Part shown: piece after piece, positions 1-6,695 of the stretch
Position numbering within the stretch: the first letter of the stretch is position 1
Layout of the letters: every line of letters starts with the position of its first letter
NCBI GenBank assembly: GCA_023436075.1
Contig: JAEZKS010000250.1
Location: forward strand, 1 to 20,560
DNA length: 20,560 nucleotides
DNA from: Methanobacteriota archaeon
Lineage (GTDB): Archaea; Halobacteriota; Methanocellia; Methanocellales; Methanocellaceae
Direction: 5' to 3'
Notes under the pieces: model-generated
What the model was told of the DNA's origin: nothing
What the model saw: only the letters and a program-made list of their open reading frames with translations
The model's database searches: none
Translations under genes and position numbers: made by a program

Positions 1-762
1 ATCAAGGACACCTTCGCAAAGATCGGGGTGGAAGCCAACGTCATCTTCGGTGAGTTCGACGGGCCGGAAAAGCTGAAGAAGATACCTGCGGCCGAGCTTA
101 ACGTCGTCCTGAACCCGTGGGTGGGCCATAACATTGCGGGTAAGCTTAAGGAGAAGTTCGGCACGCCGTACGTGACCTTCCCGAGCGTGCCAGTCGGGCC
201 TAAACAGACGACCGCGCTGATCAGGTTAGTGACAGAGAAGCTGAAGTCCCGGAAGAAGATTGCAGAAGAAGTCATTGCTGCAGAGGAGCGCATGGCATAC
301 AGGCACGTCGAATACTTCGGCGACGCCCTGATCATCGGGATGCCCCATTCTTATACTGCGGTGATCGGTGACAGTGCCACTGCGATCGGCATCACTAAAT
401 ACGTCGCAAACGAGTCAGGCTTCCTCCCGGACATCGTCGTCATTACGGATAATCCCCCGGAGCAGAAACGCCCGGAGATATTTCGAGAGCTTTCGGAGAA
501 CATCGAATGCGTGATCAAGCCAGAAGTCGTCTTCGAGACCGATTCTCATCTGATCCGACAGCGCCTGAAAGGCAGGAGCTTCCTGATACTGCTGGCCAGC
601 TCGCTCGAGAAGTACATCACCTCCGAGTTCAATGATGCGCTGCACCTCAGCGTCTCATTCCCCATACTCGACCGGATGATCGTGGATCATACTTACGCGG
701 GATATCGTGGTGGCATTACACTGATGGAGGACATCATTACGAAGTTCACCGGGCCTCTGTAA
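1..762 (+). CDS. Nitrogenase component-1 beta-subunit-like protein, C-terminal part (5' end outside window)
   Basis: The frame is open from the first base, so the gene begins upstream and only about 253 C-terminal residues are seen. It matches, along its whole length, the C-terminal half of the complete NifK-like protein at 9197-10543. Shared blocks include KIGVEAN, IPxAELNxVL, VGPKQT, ITDNPPE, LKGRSFLILLASSLEKY (NRSFQVLFATSLEKW in the paralogue) and the ending TYAGYRGG..L.EDI..K..GPL. The N-terminal P-cluster cysteines would lie outside the window. Its closest relative here is the central K, not the right-hand K. It probably ends a separate D-K (or H-D-K) operon to the left. A GTG at position 28 is inside the conserved domain and is not a real start. 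As in NifK, this half carries a Rossmann-type domain of component 1; the substrate is unknown. Confidence 0.9.
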   Translation: MKDTFAKIGVEANVIFGEFDGPEKLKKIPAAELNVVLNPWVGHNIAGKLKEKFGTPYVTFPSVPVGPKQTTALIRLVTEKLKSRKKIAEEVIAAEERMAYRHVEYFGDALIIGMPHSYTAVIGDSATAIGITKYVANESGFLPDIVVITDNPPEQKRPEIFRELSENIECVIKPEVVFETDSHLIRQRLKGRSFLILLASSLEKYITSEFNDALHLSVSFPILDRMIVDHTYAGYRGGITLMEDIITKFTGPL

Positions 763-763
763 G

Positions 764-776
764 GCTATTTTTATCT
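764..776 (+). terminator. T-rich stretch after the first NifK-like gene
   Basis: A T-run (768-772) follows the stop codon by six bases, then more T-rich sequence. Archaeal termination often needs only such runs. There is no clear hairpin, so this is tentative. Confidence 0.3.
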
Positions 777-990
777 TCGAGACGACATATTTGACACCGG
801 CCAGTAAGCACAGAGAAACGATTAGTATATCGTCATTTTTATGCAATCAGCCTACCTGAGCGGCAAAGCTCTGGCGAGGCCCGATTAAGTACGAGGCCAA
901 TGTCAGATCGCGCATTGACCGTTCATCTTTTTGACCACACGATCTTGCCATAAACCGGAAGAATCTGACACAAATAGCCGTTATCCAAGC

Positions 991-1031
991 CATTATACCA
1001 ATTTGTACTATTTGATAGTATAGGAACTATC
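991..1031 (+). promoter_or_regulatory. Putative promoter and dyad before the 224-aa lipoprotein
   Basis: A TATA-like CATTATACC lies at 991-999. About 25 nt later, where transcription would begin, is a perfect dyad GATAGT (1014-1019), six-base spacer, ACTATC (1026-1031). A dyad at the start site would suit a repressor. No other copy was seen in the window. Confidence 0.35.
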
Positions 1032-1050
1032 TAAACATGAAGGAACTTTT

Positions 1051-1725
1051 ATGAAGCATAGTATTGGATCACTAATAGCTCTGATCGTAACGCTGACAGC
1101 CGTTGTCATCGTCTCGGGATGCGCGACGAGCACCCCTGCGGCGACACCGACGCCTGCTCATGCCGCAACCCCTACGCCGACTGTGACGCCGACTCCGGCA
1201 TCAAATGTTACCCCTGCATCGTTGTTCGATCACGCGAAGTTCGACTGGTACCAGTACAGGATATCGGGTATGATGGGCATGCCCATGGTCCACACCTATC
1301 GATATGCGGATGAGACAGTCGACGGACAGACAGTGAACCATGTGAACATCACCATGGACATGCTGCCGGAAACGCTGATCTACCTGGACATCTGGAGCAA
1401 ACCGTCTGATGGCAGTGCATTAAAGATACACGAGATATTGATCAAGGACGGCAAAGTGTCCAGTGACTTCGACATCGACGCTGCGAACTTCTCGAAGTGG
1501 GAAGGGGAAGACCTGGCATCGCCGAAATTCGCGAATGCATCTCTCATCTACTCTGACATTGAAACCGTGACCATCGATAACAAGACTTACGAGGCTACAA
1601 AATATACGGGCGCTTCAGGGGACATCCGGTATACCTACTGGTCGGTGAAGGACGTGCCGGTGCCTGTGAAGTTCCTTGTCCACGACGAACAGGATACAGA
1701 ATATGTGCTGACCTGCTGGGGATAA
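1051..1725 (+). CDS. Small secreted lipoprotein of unknown function
   Basis: The 224-residue protein starts at an ATG preceded by AAGGA at a good spacing. It has a lysine-bearing N-terminus, a hydrophobic segment (about residues 7-22) and a lipobox VSGC, so Cys24 is the probable lipidated residue. A low-complexity Thr-Pro-Ala linker follows (about residues 25-55), typical of archaeal surface lipoproteins, then a folded domain of about 165 residues rich in beta-strand-like alternation, with phrases such as FDWYQYRISGMMGMPM and KYTGASGDIRYTYW. I do not recognise the domain with certainty. Similar Thr-Pro-linked lipoproteins are common in methanogens. It has its own promoter and no obvious operon partner, and its link to the nitrogenase-like genes is only proximity. 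Confidence 0.8.
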   Translation: MKHSIGSLIALIVTLTAVVIVSGCATSTPAATPTPAHAATPTPTVTPTPASNVTPASLFDHAKFDWYQYRISGMMGMPMVHTYRYADETVDGQTVNHVNITMDMLPETLIYLDIWSKPSDGSALKIHEILIKDGKVSSDFDIDAANFSKWEGEDLASPKFANASLIYSDIETVTIDNKTYEATKYTGASGDIRYTYWSVKDVPVPVKFLVHDEQDTEYVLTCWG

Positions 1726-2052
1726 GACGCAGGGGCCTGGTAACGCGTGCGCACGCGGAGAATGCCTCCGGACGCCCACGTTTTCAGGCCCGCTTCATTC
1801 ACACGAGAAGATGCCCGTTTATCTTTCGGGACGAGACTATAAAAAGAGGCGGCGGGCGAGAGTAAGCCAGTCCCGCCCTTTAAAGATCTGGTGGACACGG
1901 CATATTTGCCATATATGCTCTGCAGTCATGCGTATTTAAAGGTCGCAATAGGGGCATTTTTGCCATGAATCGTTTATTACTGAGTCGTCTTCCCTTGCAA
2001 AATCTCAATGAAAGATGATCAGGAGAACGGGCAGAGAGCGCTCGTCGAGCCG
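1726..2052. other. 327-bp intergenic region: palindrome, terminator and an orphan promoter-like element
   Basis: No convincing gene is present. The stretch holds a perfect 14-bp palindrome CGCGTGCGCACGCG (1744-1757), the hairpin at 1851-1877 listed separately, and two near-identical 12-mers, GGCATATTTGCC (1899-1910) and GGCATTTTTGCC (1953-1964), on either side of a TATA-like GTATTTAAAGG (1932-1942). An ATG at 1965 opens an 17-codon reading frame ending at 2018, which is too short to call. Confidence 0.5.
1841..1877 (-). terminator. Hairpin plus T-run terminator (- strand)
   Basis: GGCGGG (1851-1856) pairs with CCCGCC (1872-1877). Read on the minus strand the hairpin is followed by TTTTT (1845-1841). 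It could end the transcript of the nitroreductase gene or of an orphan minus-strand promoter near 1935. Confidence 0.5.
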
Positions 2053-2541
2053 CTAATATGAGTTGTATGACACGACATCTTCCAGCGCTTTCCTTGGCCT
2101 GGCATCCGGAGCTTCTGCAGGGACGCCCACGGTAAGCAAAGCGACCACTTTTTTATCCGCCGGGACTTTCAGGATTTTCTTTACCTCGTCCTCGCTGAAT
2201 GCGCCGATCCAGCAGGTTCCAAGTCCGAGATCGGCGGCTTCGAGCACTATGTGTTCGAGCGCGATGGCAAGGTCGACCTGATGCCACTTCTGGGCCGGGT
2301 CGCCAACGCCTGCGATGACGTGCGAGGCGGAGGAAACGAAGGCCTGGTTATTGCATGCCTTGACCAGCTGCTGCCGGACCCCTTCGTCATCGACGACGAT
2401 AAACTTCCAGACCTGGCGATTTCCCGCCGAAGGCGCGAGCCTTGCTGCCTCGAGCAGCTTTAGCAGCTTGTCTTTCGGTATGCGTTCGTTCTTGTATGCT
2501 CTTATGCTTCGCCTGTTTCCGATAACGTCGAGTAATGCCAT
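2053..2541 (-). CDS. Nitroreductase-family FMN-dependent oxidoreductase
   Basis: The 162-residue protein has the family's hallmark N-terminus, RRSIRAYKNERIP, followed by LLEAARLAPSAGNRQVWKFIVV, the phosphate/FMN-binding and dimer segments of small nitroreductases. It also has the later LEHIVLEAADLGLGTCWIG and VVALLTVGVPAE blocks. The family forms homodimers that bind FMN at the interface and reduce nitro compounds, quinones, flavins or other electron acceptors using NAD(P)H; the substrate here cannot be told. I chose the ATG at 2541 because AGGTGAT lies just before it. A GTG at 2550 sits inside that ribosome-binding site and close to the expected transcription start. The length is at the short end of the family. 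The promoter carries a copy of the motif that also precedes the nitrogenase-like operons, which hints at co-regulation. Confidence 0.9.
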   Translation of the reverse strand: MALLDVIGNRRSIRAYKNERIPKDKLLKLLEAARLAPSAGNRQVWKFIVVDDEGVRQQLVKACNNQAFVSSASHVIAGVGDPAQKWHQVDLAIALEHIVLEAADLGLGTCWIGAFSEDEVKKILKVPADKKVVALLTVGVPAEAPDARPRKALEDVVSYNSY

Positions 2542-2571
2542 AGTTATCACCTGTCACTTTATGAAATATGA

Positions 2572-2596
2572 CTTTAAAGGTATCAGTAATTATTGC
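2572..2596 (-). promoter_or_regulatory. Nitroreductase promoter with recurrent operator-like motif
   Basis: A TATA-like CTTTAAAG (2572-2579) predicts a start near 2550, just before the gene's ribosome-binding site. Directly upstream on the minus strand is GCAATAATTAC (2596-2586), equal to GTAATTATTGC on the plus strand, a copy of the window's recurrent motif. Confidence 0.5.
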
Positions 2597-2641
2597 CATA
2601 TTCGCGCGGATAGGCCTTGAAACTGCGCTTGAACTGGCCTG

Positions 2642-2646
2642 AAAAA
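2642..2646 (-). terminator. T-run terminator after tRNA-Cys
   Basis: Five T residues on the minus strand lie six bases past the discriminator base of the tRNA, as usual for archaeal tRNA transcripts. Confidence 0.5.
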
Positions 2647-2651
2647 TCGAG

Positions 2652-2722
2652 AGCAGAAGGAGAGAATTGAACTCTCCTGAACCGATCTGCAGTCGGTTGC
2701 ATAGCCACTCTGCCACTTCTGC
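2652..2722 (-). tRNA. tRNA-Cys (anticodon GCA)
   Basis: The 71-nt cloverleaf has acceptor arms GCAGAAG / CTTCTGC and a discriminator U73, the Cys identity base. The anticodon stem is ACCGA / TCGGT around loop CTGCAGA, giving anticodon GCA after U33, and the T arm is GAGAG-TTCAATT-CTCTC. CCA is not encoded. It lies four bases downstream of a related tRNA-like sequence and is probably co-transcribed with it. Confidence 0.93.
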
Positions 2723-2726
2723 ATGG

Positions 2727-2796
2727 AGCAGGAAGAAAGATTTGAACTTTCCTGGACCGACGTGGGTCGGCTGCCTAGGCACTCGGCCATTCCTGC
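2727..2796 (-). tRNA. tRNA-Cys-like gene with an aberrant 6-nt anticodon loop (possible pseudo-tRNA)
   Basis: This 70-nt sequence folds as a tRNA: acceptor GCAGGAA / TTCCTGC, D arm GCC / GGC, T arm GAAAG-TTCAAAT-CTTTC and discriminator U73. It resembles the adjacent tRNA-Cys along its length. The anticodon stem GCCGA / TCGGT encloses only CCCACG, six bases instead of seven, with C where U33 should be, so no normal anticodon can be assigned. The inner C-G could even close to leave a 4-base loop. All other stems pair well, which is unusual for a decaying copy. It may be a pseudogene or a tRNA used outside translation. Confidence 0.6.
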
Positions 2797-2826
2797 ATTA
2801 CTTAACAATCGTTATAGGCACTCCAT

Positions 2827-2837
2827 CTTAAATATAG
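2827..2837 (-). promoter_or_regulatory. TATA box for the tRNA pair
   Basis: On the minus strand CTATATTTAAG lies about 31 bases before the 5' end of the first tRNA, an archaeal TATA box at the expected distance from a short leader. Confidence 0.6.
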
Positions 2838-2959
2838 TTAGGCGAAGAGGCAAAAATTGTGACCTTCTGGCGAGATTTCGAACAGAATAGCGAATGTACT
2901 GCCCGGCTGCCAGATTACGGATCGTACCGGCGGCAATGTCACAGGAATGGGGTATTCTG

Positions 2960-3000
2960 AAAAATGGAGGCGGAGGGCGGAAGAGGACTTGCTCCCGCCC
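2960..3000 (-). terminator. Hairpin plus T-run terminator after the radical SAM operon
   Basis: GGGCGG (2975-2980) pairs with CCGCCC (2995-3000). On the minus strand a TTTTT run (2964-2960) follows. It is about 120 bases past the radical SAM stop codon and probably ends that four-gene operon. Confidence 0.55.
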
Positions 3001-3118
3001 TTCTTATTTCCCTTGGTGTCTTGTGTGGTTGCAATACATCTAATGGTCTCTCACATATATCTAAGCCCGCAAACAGGGATTTATTGCCGCATAACCCGGA
3101 CAGATGTGAAAGATCAGG

Positions 3119-4252
3119 CTATACGATACCTTTTAATCGCAGGGCGTCGTGCAACATCGAATTTCCGTCGCACAGGTAGCAATGGTTTTCTGTCCCTTTC
3201 GGAACCTTGTTTTCGTGCACGATCTCCGCCGCTTCCGTGATCGTGTCCGCGTACCATTCGGCGAATGGCGCCCGGTGTCCTGCCAGTTTGGAGCCCGGGT
3301 TGGGGGACCATACGAACGGGACGATGTTCGCTCCCAGGCCGGATAACGTTTTCACGCCTTCAAGAAACGTCTCCTTCGGCTCCAGGCCCATGACGAAGAC
3401 CCCATATACGTTCCCTTCGCCGAATACCTCGACCGCTTTTTCGATGGACCGGACGAATTCGTCATGAGAAGTGCTCTCTGCTTTTCCCGGACAGATGGCT
3501 TTGTAGGTGCGCTCGTCCCAGATCTCCATGCTGTAACACAGGGCACCGATGCCTGTTTCGTGGTACTGGTCGATCGCTTCGCCTTTGGCAGGGGAAGGGA
3601 GCAGTACGCCCGGGACCTTGTCGAAACCCGTGTGCTCCCGGATAGATTTCATCAGACTGGAAACCACTTCTACCTCCTGTCTGGGATTAAAGCATCCTCC
3701 GGTGATGTTCACGTGGTTGACGGAGCCTTCAGACCATGCAGCTTGCGTTACCTCTCCGATTTCGTCTGCATTCTTTTTCTTTAAAACGGAGTCGTATACC
3801 TTATTTGTCGAGACAAGATTGCAAAAGGAGCACTGCTTGTTTTTGGCGAAATGAGAGCAGTAATTCTGGTAGCAGAAAAACATGGAGTCCACCCCGCCGA
3901 TCTGGCCGATCTTGATCATGTCGTTGCCCTGCGTCGTCTTCGTGTCATAGTACGACGGCCGCGCTATCCATTTGACATCGCACAGCTCACGATCGTTGAA
4001 ATGAAGGACAAGCTTGCCATCGCGCGCTGCTACGTGATACGGAGACCGGGAGTTCAGGCGGAACTGCACGACCGTCCCATCCGGTAGACAGAAATCGTCT
4101 GGCAGCTTTACGTCGACATGGTTTTCGAAATCCCAGCCGAAGAGCCCGTGGTTCTGCTCTTTGTATTTCGTTCCCAGCTCGCGCAGGCTTTCAGGGGCGG
4201 CGCGGATGCCTTCGGTGAGCAGCGCAGCCTTCAGTAAAAGATAGTTCTCCAT
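3119..4252 (-). CDS. Atypical radical SAM protein of the nitrogenase-like locus
   Basis: Radical SAM enzymes use a [4Fe-4S] cluster to cleave S-adenosylmethionine and start radical chemistry. This 377-residue protein has the probable cluster motif C132-x8-C141-x2-C144 (CSHFAKNKQCSFC), followed by the Gly-rich strand NITGGCFNP (compare the GGE motif), and later blocks YSMEIWDERTYKAICPGK, GNVYGVFVMGLEP and IVPFVWSPNPGSKL in the style of a radical SAM barrel. The spacing is not the standard Cx3Cx2C, and an extra Cys127 precedes it. A C-terminal CYLC pair (C358, C361) could bind metal. I chose the ATG at 4252, with GGTGAT before it; an in-frame ATG at 4264 overlaps the previous gene. It is the last gene of a four-gene operon with a binding protein. 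Its substrate is unknown; maturation of the reductase cofactor or processing of the imported compound are possible roles. Confidence 0.85.
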   Translation of the reverse strand: MENYLLLKAALLTEGIRAAPESLRELGTKYKEQNHGLFGWDFENHVDVKLPDDFCLPDGTVVQFRLNSRSPYHVAARDGKLVLHFNDRELCDVKWIARPSYYDTKTTQGNDMIKIGQIGGVDSMFFCYQNYCSHFAKNKQCSFCNLVSTNKVYDSVLKKKNADEIGEVTQAAWSEGSVNHVNITGGCFNPRQEVEVVSSLMKSIREHTGFDKVPGVLLPSPAKGEAIDQYHETGIGALCYSMEIWDERTYKAICPGKAESTSHDEFVRSIEKAVEVFGEGNVYGVFVMGLEPKETFLEGVKTLSGLGANIVPFVWSPNPGSKLAGHRAPFAEWYADTITEAAEIVHENKVPKGTENHCYLCDGNSMLHDALRLKGIV

Positions 4253-4257
4253 AGGTA

Positions 4258-5283
4258 TCACCATACGTCTTTGAACTGATCAGTGTACAAGTCCGATGGC
4301 TTCAGCTCGCCCGGACTCAGGATGCCGCAGTCTGTCATCGTGTCGATCCAGTACTGGAGCTGGGAAACGTTGATTGTGCCGGTTCCGCTGTAATAGTGGG
4401 AGACGCCCGTACAGATCCCCAGATGCCTTGCCGTAATGGCGCCGGCCTCTGCGCGGTTGGCATTGCACCACGTTTCCGCGTTCTTGTATCCGGTTATGAA
4501 CTTGCTCATCGTTTCAGGATGTTCCTCGATGAATCGCTCCGTGGCGATCAGCAGGGTCATGCCTCCGGCGGGGCCGAACGCATCGGTGCTCGTCGCCAGT
4601 ATCCTGACGCCGCCCTGGGCATGGGCGCATGCGTAGAATGCCGCGTGCAGCACTGCCACGTCGATGAGCCCCTGCCGGAGGGCCTGGTACTGGTTCTGTT
4701 CAGGGAGGACGACGAACTCTGCCTTCTCCCGTGGCACGCCATATTTGTCCAGCAGCGCTTCGGTCTGGAGCTCCGGAGCGGTCCCCAGGGCCCCGATCCC
4801 GATCCTGATCGTCCGGTTGCTCGCTCCGATCGATGCGAATGACTGGAGGCTGCTGTCGTTGACGACCAGCCATTGCATGAACTCCTTGTCGGTATCCCCG
4901 TCATTCGACGAGTCGCCGCTTTGAGCCACGGCCCTTACCTTCACCCCGGACTTGACCATGTTCACCAGAGTCAGCGGATCGACGTCGAGAACGTCGATCT
5001 GCCCCAACGCCAGCGCCGTTCCCCGCTGCTCTGTCACCGTCTGGCCGACGTCGACGAAATTCAGCCCGGCATCCCTGAAGAAGCCCTTTTCCTGACCGAC
5101 GAACCAGGGCGTACCGGTGCAGTCGTTGGTGACGCTCGCTTTCAGGGTATAGTCTCCTGTCCCGGTCCCTGCATCAGTTCCGGCGACAGCGAAAATATAA
5201 ATGACAGAGGCGATGATTACCAGGGCCGACACTGCGGCCGCCGGCCAGATCAGGGCTCGTCCGTTGATTTTCTTACCGGCCAT
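4258..5283 (-). CDS. NitT/TauT-type ABC substrate-binding protein, membrane-anchored (first copy)
   Basis: The 341-residue protein has a lysine-rich start, one hydrophobic segment (about residues 13-34) that should anchor it to the membrane, a Gly/Thr linker, then a periplasmic-binding-type fold. It is clearly a paralogue of the protein at 12629-13690: both have DC(T/A)GTPWFVGxEKGFF, TSTDAFGxxxG, EAGAITA and a C-terminal L(S/Q)PGE(L/I)KxSDLYTxxF. The family (SsuA/TauA/ThiY-like) captures small molecules such as sulfonates, nitrate or thiamine precursors outside the cell for an ABC importer. No permease or ATPase lies in its own operon, so it may serve the importer at 10885-12604. The gene starts 15 bases after the GCHG-protein gene and its stop lies inside the ribosome-binding site of the radical SAM gene. 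Confidence 0.88.
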   Translation of the reverse strand: MAGKKINGRALIWPAAAVSALVIIASVIYIFAVAGTDAGTGTGDYTLKASVTNDCTGTPWFVGQEKGFFRDAGLNFVDVGQTVTEQRGTALALGQIDVLDVDPLTLVNMVKSGVKVRAVAQSGDSSNDGDTDKEFMQWLVVNDSSLQSFASIGASNRTIRIGIGALGTAPELQTEALLDKYGVPREKAEFVVLPEQNQYQALRQGLIDVAVLHAAFYACAHAQGGVRILATSTDAFGPAGGMTLLIATERFIEEHPETMSKFITGYKNAETWCNANRAEAGAITARHLGICTGVSHYYSGTGTINVSQLQYWIDTMTDCGILSPGELKPSDLYTDQFKDVW

Positions 5284-5298
5284 GGTCTCGCTCCTGCG

Positions 5299-5913
5299 CT
5301 ATTCCCCGTAGATGCCATAGTTCGTGATGCGATCGATCACCGTTATGTTGATAGTGACCATTTCGTCAGGGTTCGTGTAGGACCGCAGGGTGTCGGAATA
5401 TGACTGGTTATCATACCAGACTTCTCCCGGCTTTAATATGACCGGCTGGCTGTTATAGATGAGATAAGCCACACCGTCGCCGTCTACGGCCAGCACTACG
5501 ACGTCTCCTTCCGACGTGTACGGGAAGTGATAAATGCCGTCTACGTTCAACTGCGCCCCGTGGCAGCCTGACGGGCCGATGAAAGAGCCCTCCTGGAAAA
5601 TCGTTTTCAGGCTGTCGTTGATCCTTGGGAGCATCGTGCTGGCGTACACCGCCTGGAGCTGGCTGGCATTATATGTAGGGTAGCCCAGGTACGCATATGC
5701 AGGCGATGTGCTGCTGTTGTCCCCGTTAAGCGAAGCGTCTGTCTGTATCTGATGCTCGACGAACGCGAACTGGCCGGCGGTTAAGTTGGTAAGCTCATCG
5801 TCATCGCTTTTCGGCTCCCCGTTTTTTTCCATAGCGATGACGATGACTGCGGACAGCACGACTGCTACGATCACGATTATCAGGATGTAGGGCAGTACAT
5901 TTTTTAATTTCAT
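5299..5913 (-). CDS. Membrane-anchored GCHG-motif protein of unknown function (first copy)
   Basis: The 204-residue protein has one N-terminal transmembrane helix (about residues 8-27) and a long extracytoplasmic domain. It is a paralogue of the 188-residue protein at 14675-15241. Shared elements are a quasi-identical INDSL segment, the motif GxxGCHG, a D(V)VVLxVDxDGxAxxIY strand pattern, a P(V/I)(I)LxPxxxW segment and the ending (I/V)DR(I/L)TNYG(I/V). I do not recognise the family. The invariant Cys-His pair could bind a metal, heme or a thiol, but this is inference. A good ribosome-binding site (GAGGA) precedes the ATG. It lies between the lipoprotein gene (19-base gap) and the binding-protein gene (15-base gap), so it belongs to the same operon and probably to the uptake machinery outside the membrane. 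Confidence 0.8.
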   Translation of the reverse strand: MKLKNVLPYILIIVIVAVVLSAVIVIAMEKNGEPKSDDDELTNLTAGQFAFVEHQIQTDASLNGDNSSTSPAYAYLGYPTYNASQLQAVYASTMLPRINDSLKTIFQEGSFIGPSGCHGAQLNVDGIYHFPYTSEGDVVVLAVDGDGVAYLIYNSQPVILKPGEVWYDNQSYSDTLRSYTNPDEMVTINITVIDRITNYGIYGE

Positions 5914-5932
5914 TATTGATTCCTCGCAAGAT

Positions 5933-6460
5933 TCAGGTCTTTGCCTGCACGATCTCTATCCTGGACAGCAGGGGCACCCATTCGAGACTGTCTCCGCCGG
6001 CGTACAGGAATACGATGCCGTTCTCAGGCGAGCCTGTCAGTTCAGTCTGGTTCTTCTTTAGCGCGATGATCGAGTTTTCGACCTGATCGCGGGTATACGT
6101 GATGCTTAGGCCGTTCGCCGCCGATACCTTGAGCGAGAAATTGCCCTCCGGCAGCCCTGCCTTCGCGAGCGCGTCCGCCGCGAGCGGCCCATAGTATGGC
6201 GTCAGATCGCCGCTCTTTTCGCACTCCTCACAATAATATACGTCCTTCCTCGTCTGTGCGAGGGAATGGAGCTCTGAAAGCGTCACTGTCACGGGGGAGG
6301 TCGCGCCGCCAGTTACGACGAACTCGTATTCCGGCGTCGGAGTAACCTGCGGTTCCGCCTGGACGATCGCGCCACTGCCGCCGACACAGCCCATTGCAGC
6401 GATTGCCGATGTCTGAAGGACTGCGAGCAGTAGTGCTAACGAAATCTCTTTTCGCTTCAT
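5933..6460 (-). CDS. Small lipoprotein with a sulfite-oxidase-like (molybdopterin-domain-like) fold, tentative
   Basis: The 175-residue protein begins with a charged N-terminus and hydrophobic segment ending in AMGC, so Cys25 is the likely lipidated residue. After a short Pro-rich linker comes a domain with VTVTLSELHSL, YYGPLAADALAKAGL, GLSITYTRDQVENSIIAL and a final SRIEIV strand. This order resembles the oxidoreductase molybdopterin-binding domain (PF00174-like) in stand-alone small proteins, in which catalytic residues are often lost; I am only moderately sure. An unusual CEEC motif (about residues 78-81) sits before the YYGPL segment and could bind a metal or form a disulfide. It is the first gene of the minus-strand operon that also encodes a GCHG protein, a binding protein and a radical SAM enzyme, and is divergent from the NifH-like gene. 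GGTGA precedes the ATG. Confidence 0.75.
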   Translation of the reverse strand: MKRKEISLALLLAVLQTSAIAAMGCVGGSGAIVQAEPQVTPTPEYEFVVTGGATSPVTVTLSELHSLAQTRKDVYYCEECEKSGDLTPYYGPLAADALAKAGLPEGNFSLKVSAANGLSITYTRDQVENSIIALKKNQTELTGSPENGIVFLYAGGDSLEWVPLLSRIEIVQAKT

Positions 6461-6493
6461 CGACGCGTCACCAATAAAAATAGGACCATAACA

Positions 6494-6521
6494 GATTTTA
6501 ACCGCTTATCTTCAGGCGGTT
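6494..6521 (-). promoter_or_regulatory. Putative promoter of the minus-strand accessory operon, with dyad
   Basis: On the minus strand GTTAAAATC (6502-6494) is TATA-like and predicts a start near 6470, before the GGTGA of the lipoprotein gene. A dyad AACCGC (6500-6505) / GCGGTT (6516-6521) overlaps its upstream edge. Confidence 0.35.
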
Positions 6522-6589
6522 CGTGCCTAATCCGTTCTGAATCCGGCTCGAAAGCGGTAACGTTCCGGTCGGAAAAGCGAAAAGATCAT

Positions 6590-6660
6590 ACAACTATTGC
6601 CACAACTCGTGCTAAAATCTAACCACTGCACTAATTATTGCTGATTGCCCATTTTATATA
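6590..6660 (+). promoter_or_regulatory. H-D-K operon promoter with two operator-like motif copies
   Basis: TATA box TTTTATATA (6652-6660) predicts a start near 6682, shortly before the ATG at 6696. Two copies of the recurrent motif lie upstream: ACAACTATTGC (6590-6600) and CTAATTATTGC (6631-6641), the second almost touching the TATA box. The copies start 41 bases apart, about four helical turns. They could also act on the divergent operon. Confidence 0.6.
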
Positions 6661-6695
6661 GCCACGCGAGCCCAAAGATTCCATTGGATATCTAT

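Larger units (their letters stand above)
2797..3118. other. 322-bp gene-free region between tRNA genes and radical SAM gene
   Basis: It holds the tRNA promoter and the minus-strand terminator listed separately. Otherwise there is an AT-rich ACATATATCTAAG (3049-3061) and a weak 9-of-11 match to the recurrent motif (GGATTTATTGC, around 3077-3087). I see no gene. Confidence 0.5.

Noticed and set aside
1744..1757. Perfect palindrome CGCGTGCGCACGCG as a functional site
   Set aside because: It is striking but single-copy in the window and not near a promoter, so no function was claimed.
2727..2796. Calling the second tRNA as Trp (CCA) or Val (CAC)
   Set aside because: Either reading needs a six-base loop and lacks U33, and the rest of the molecule resembles tRNA-Cys.
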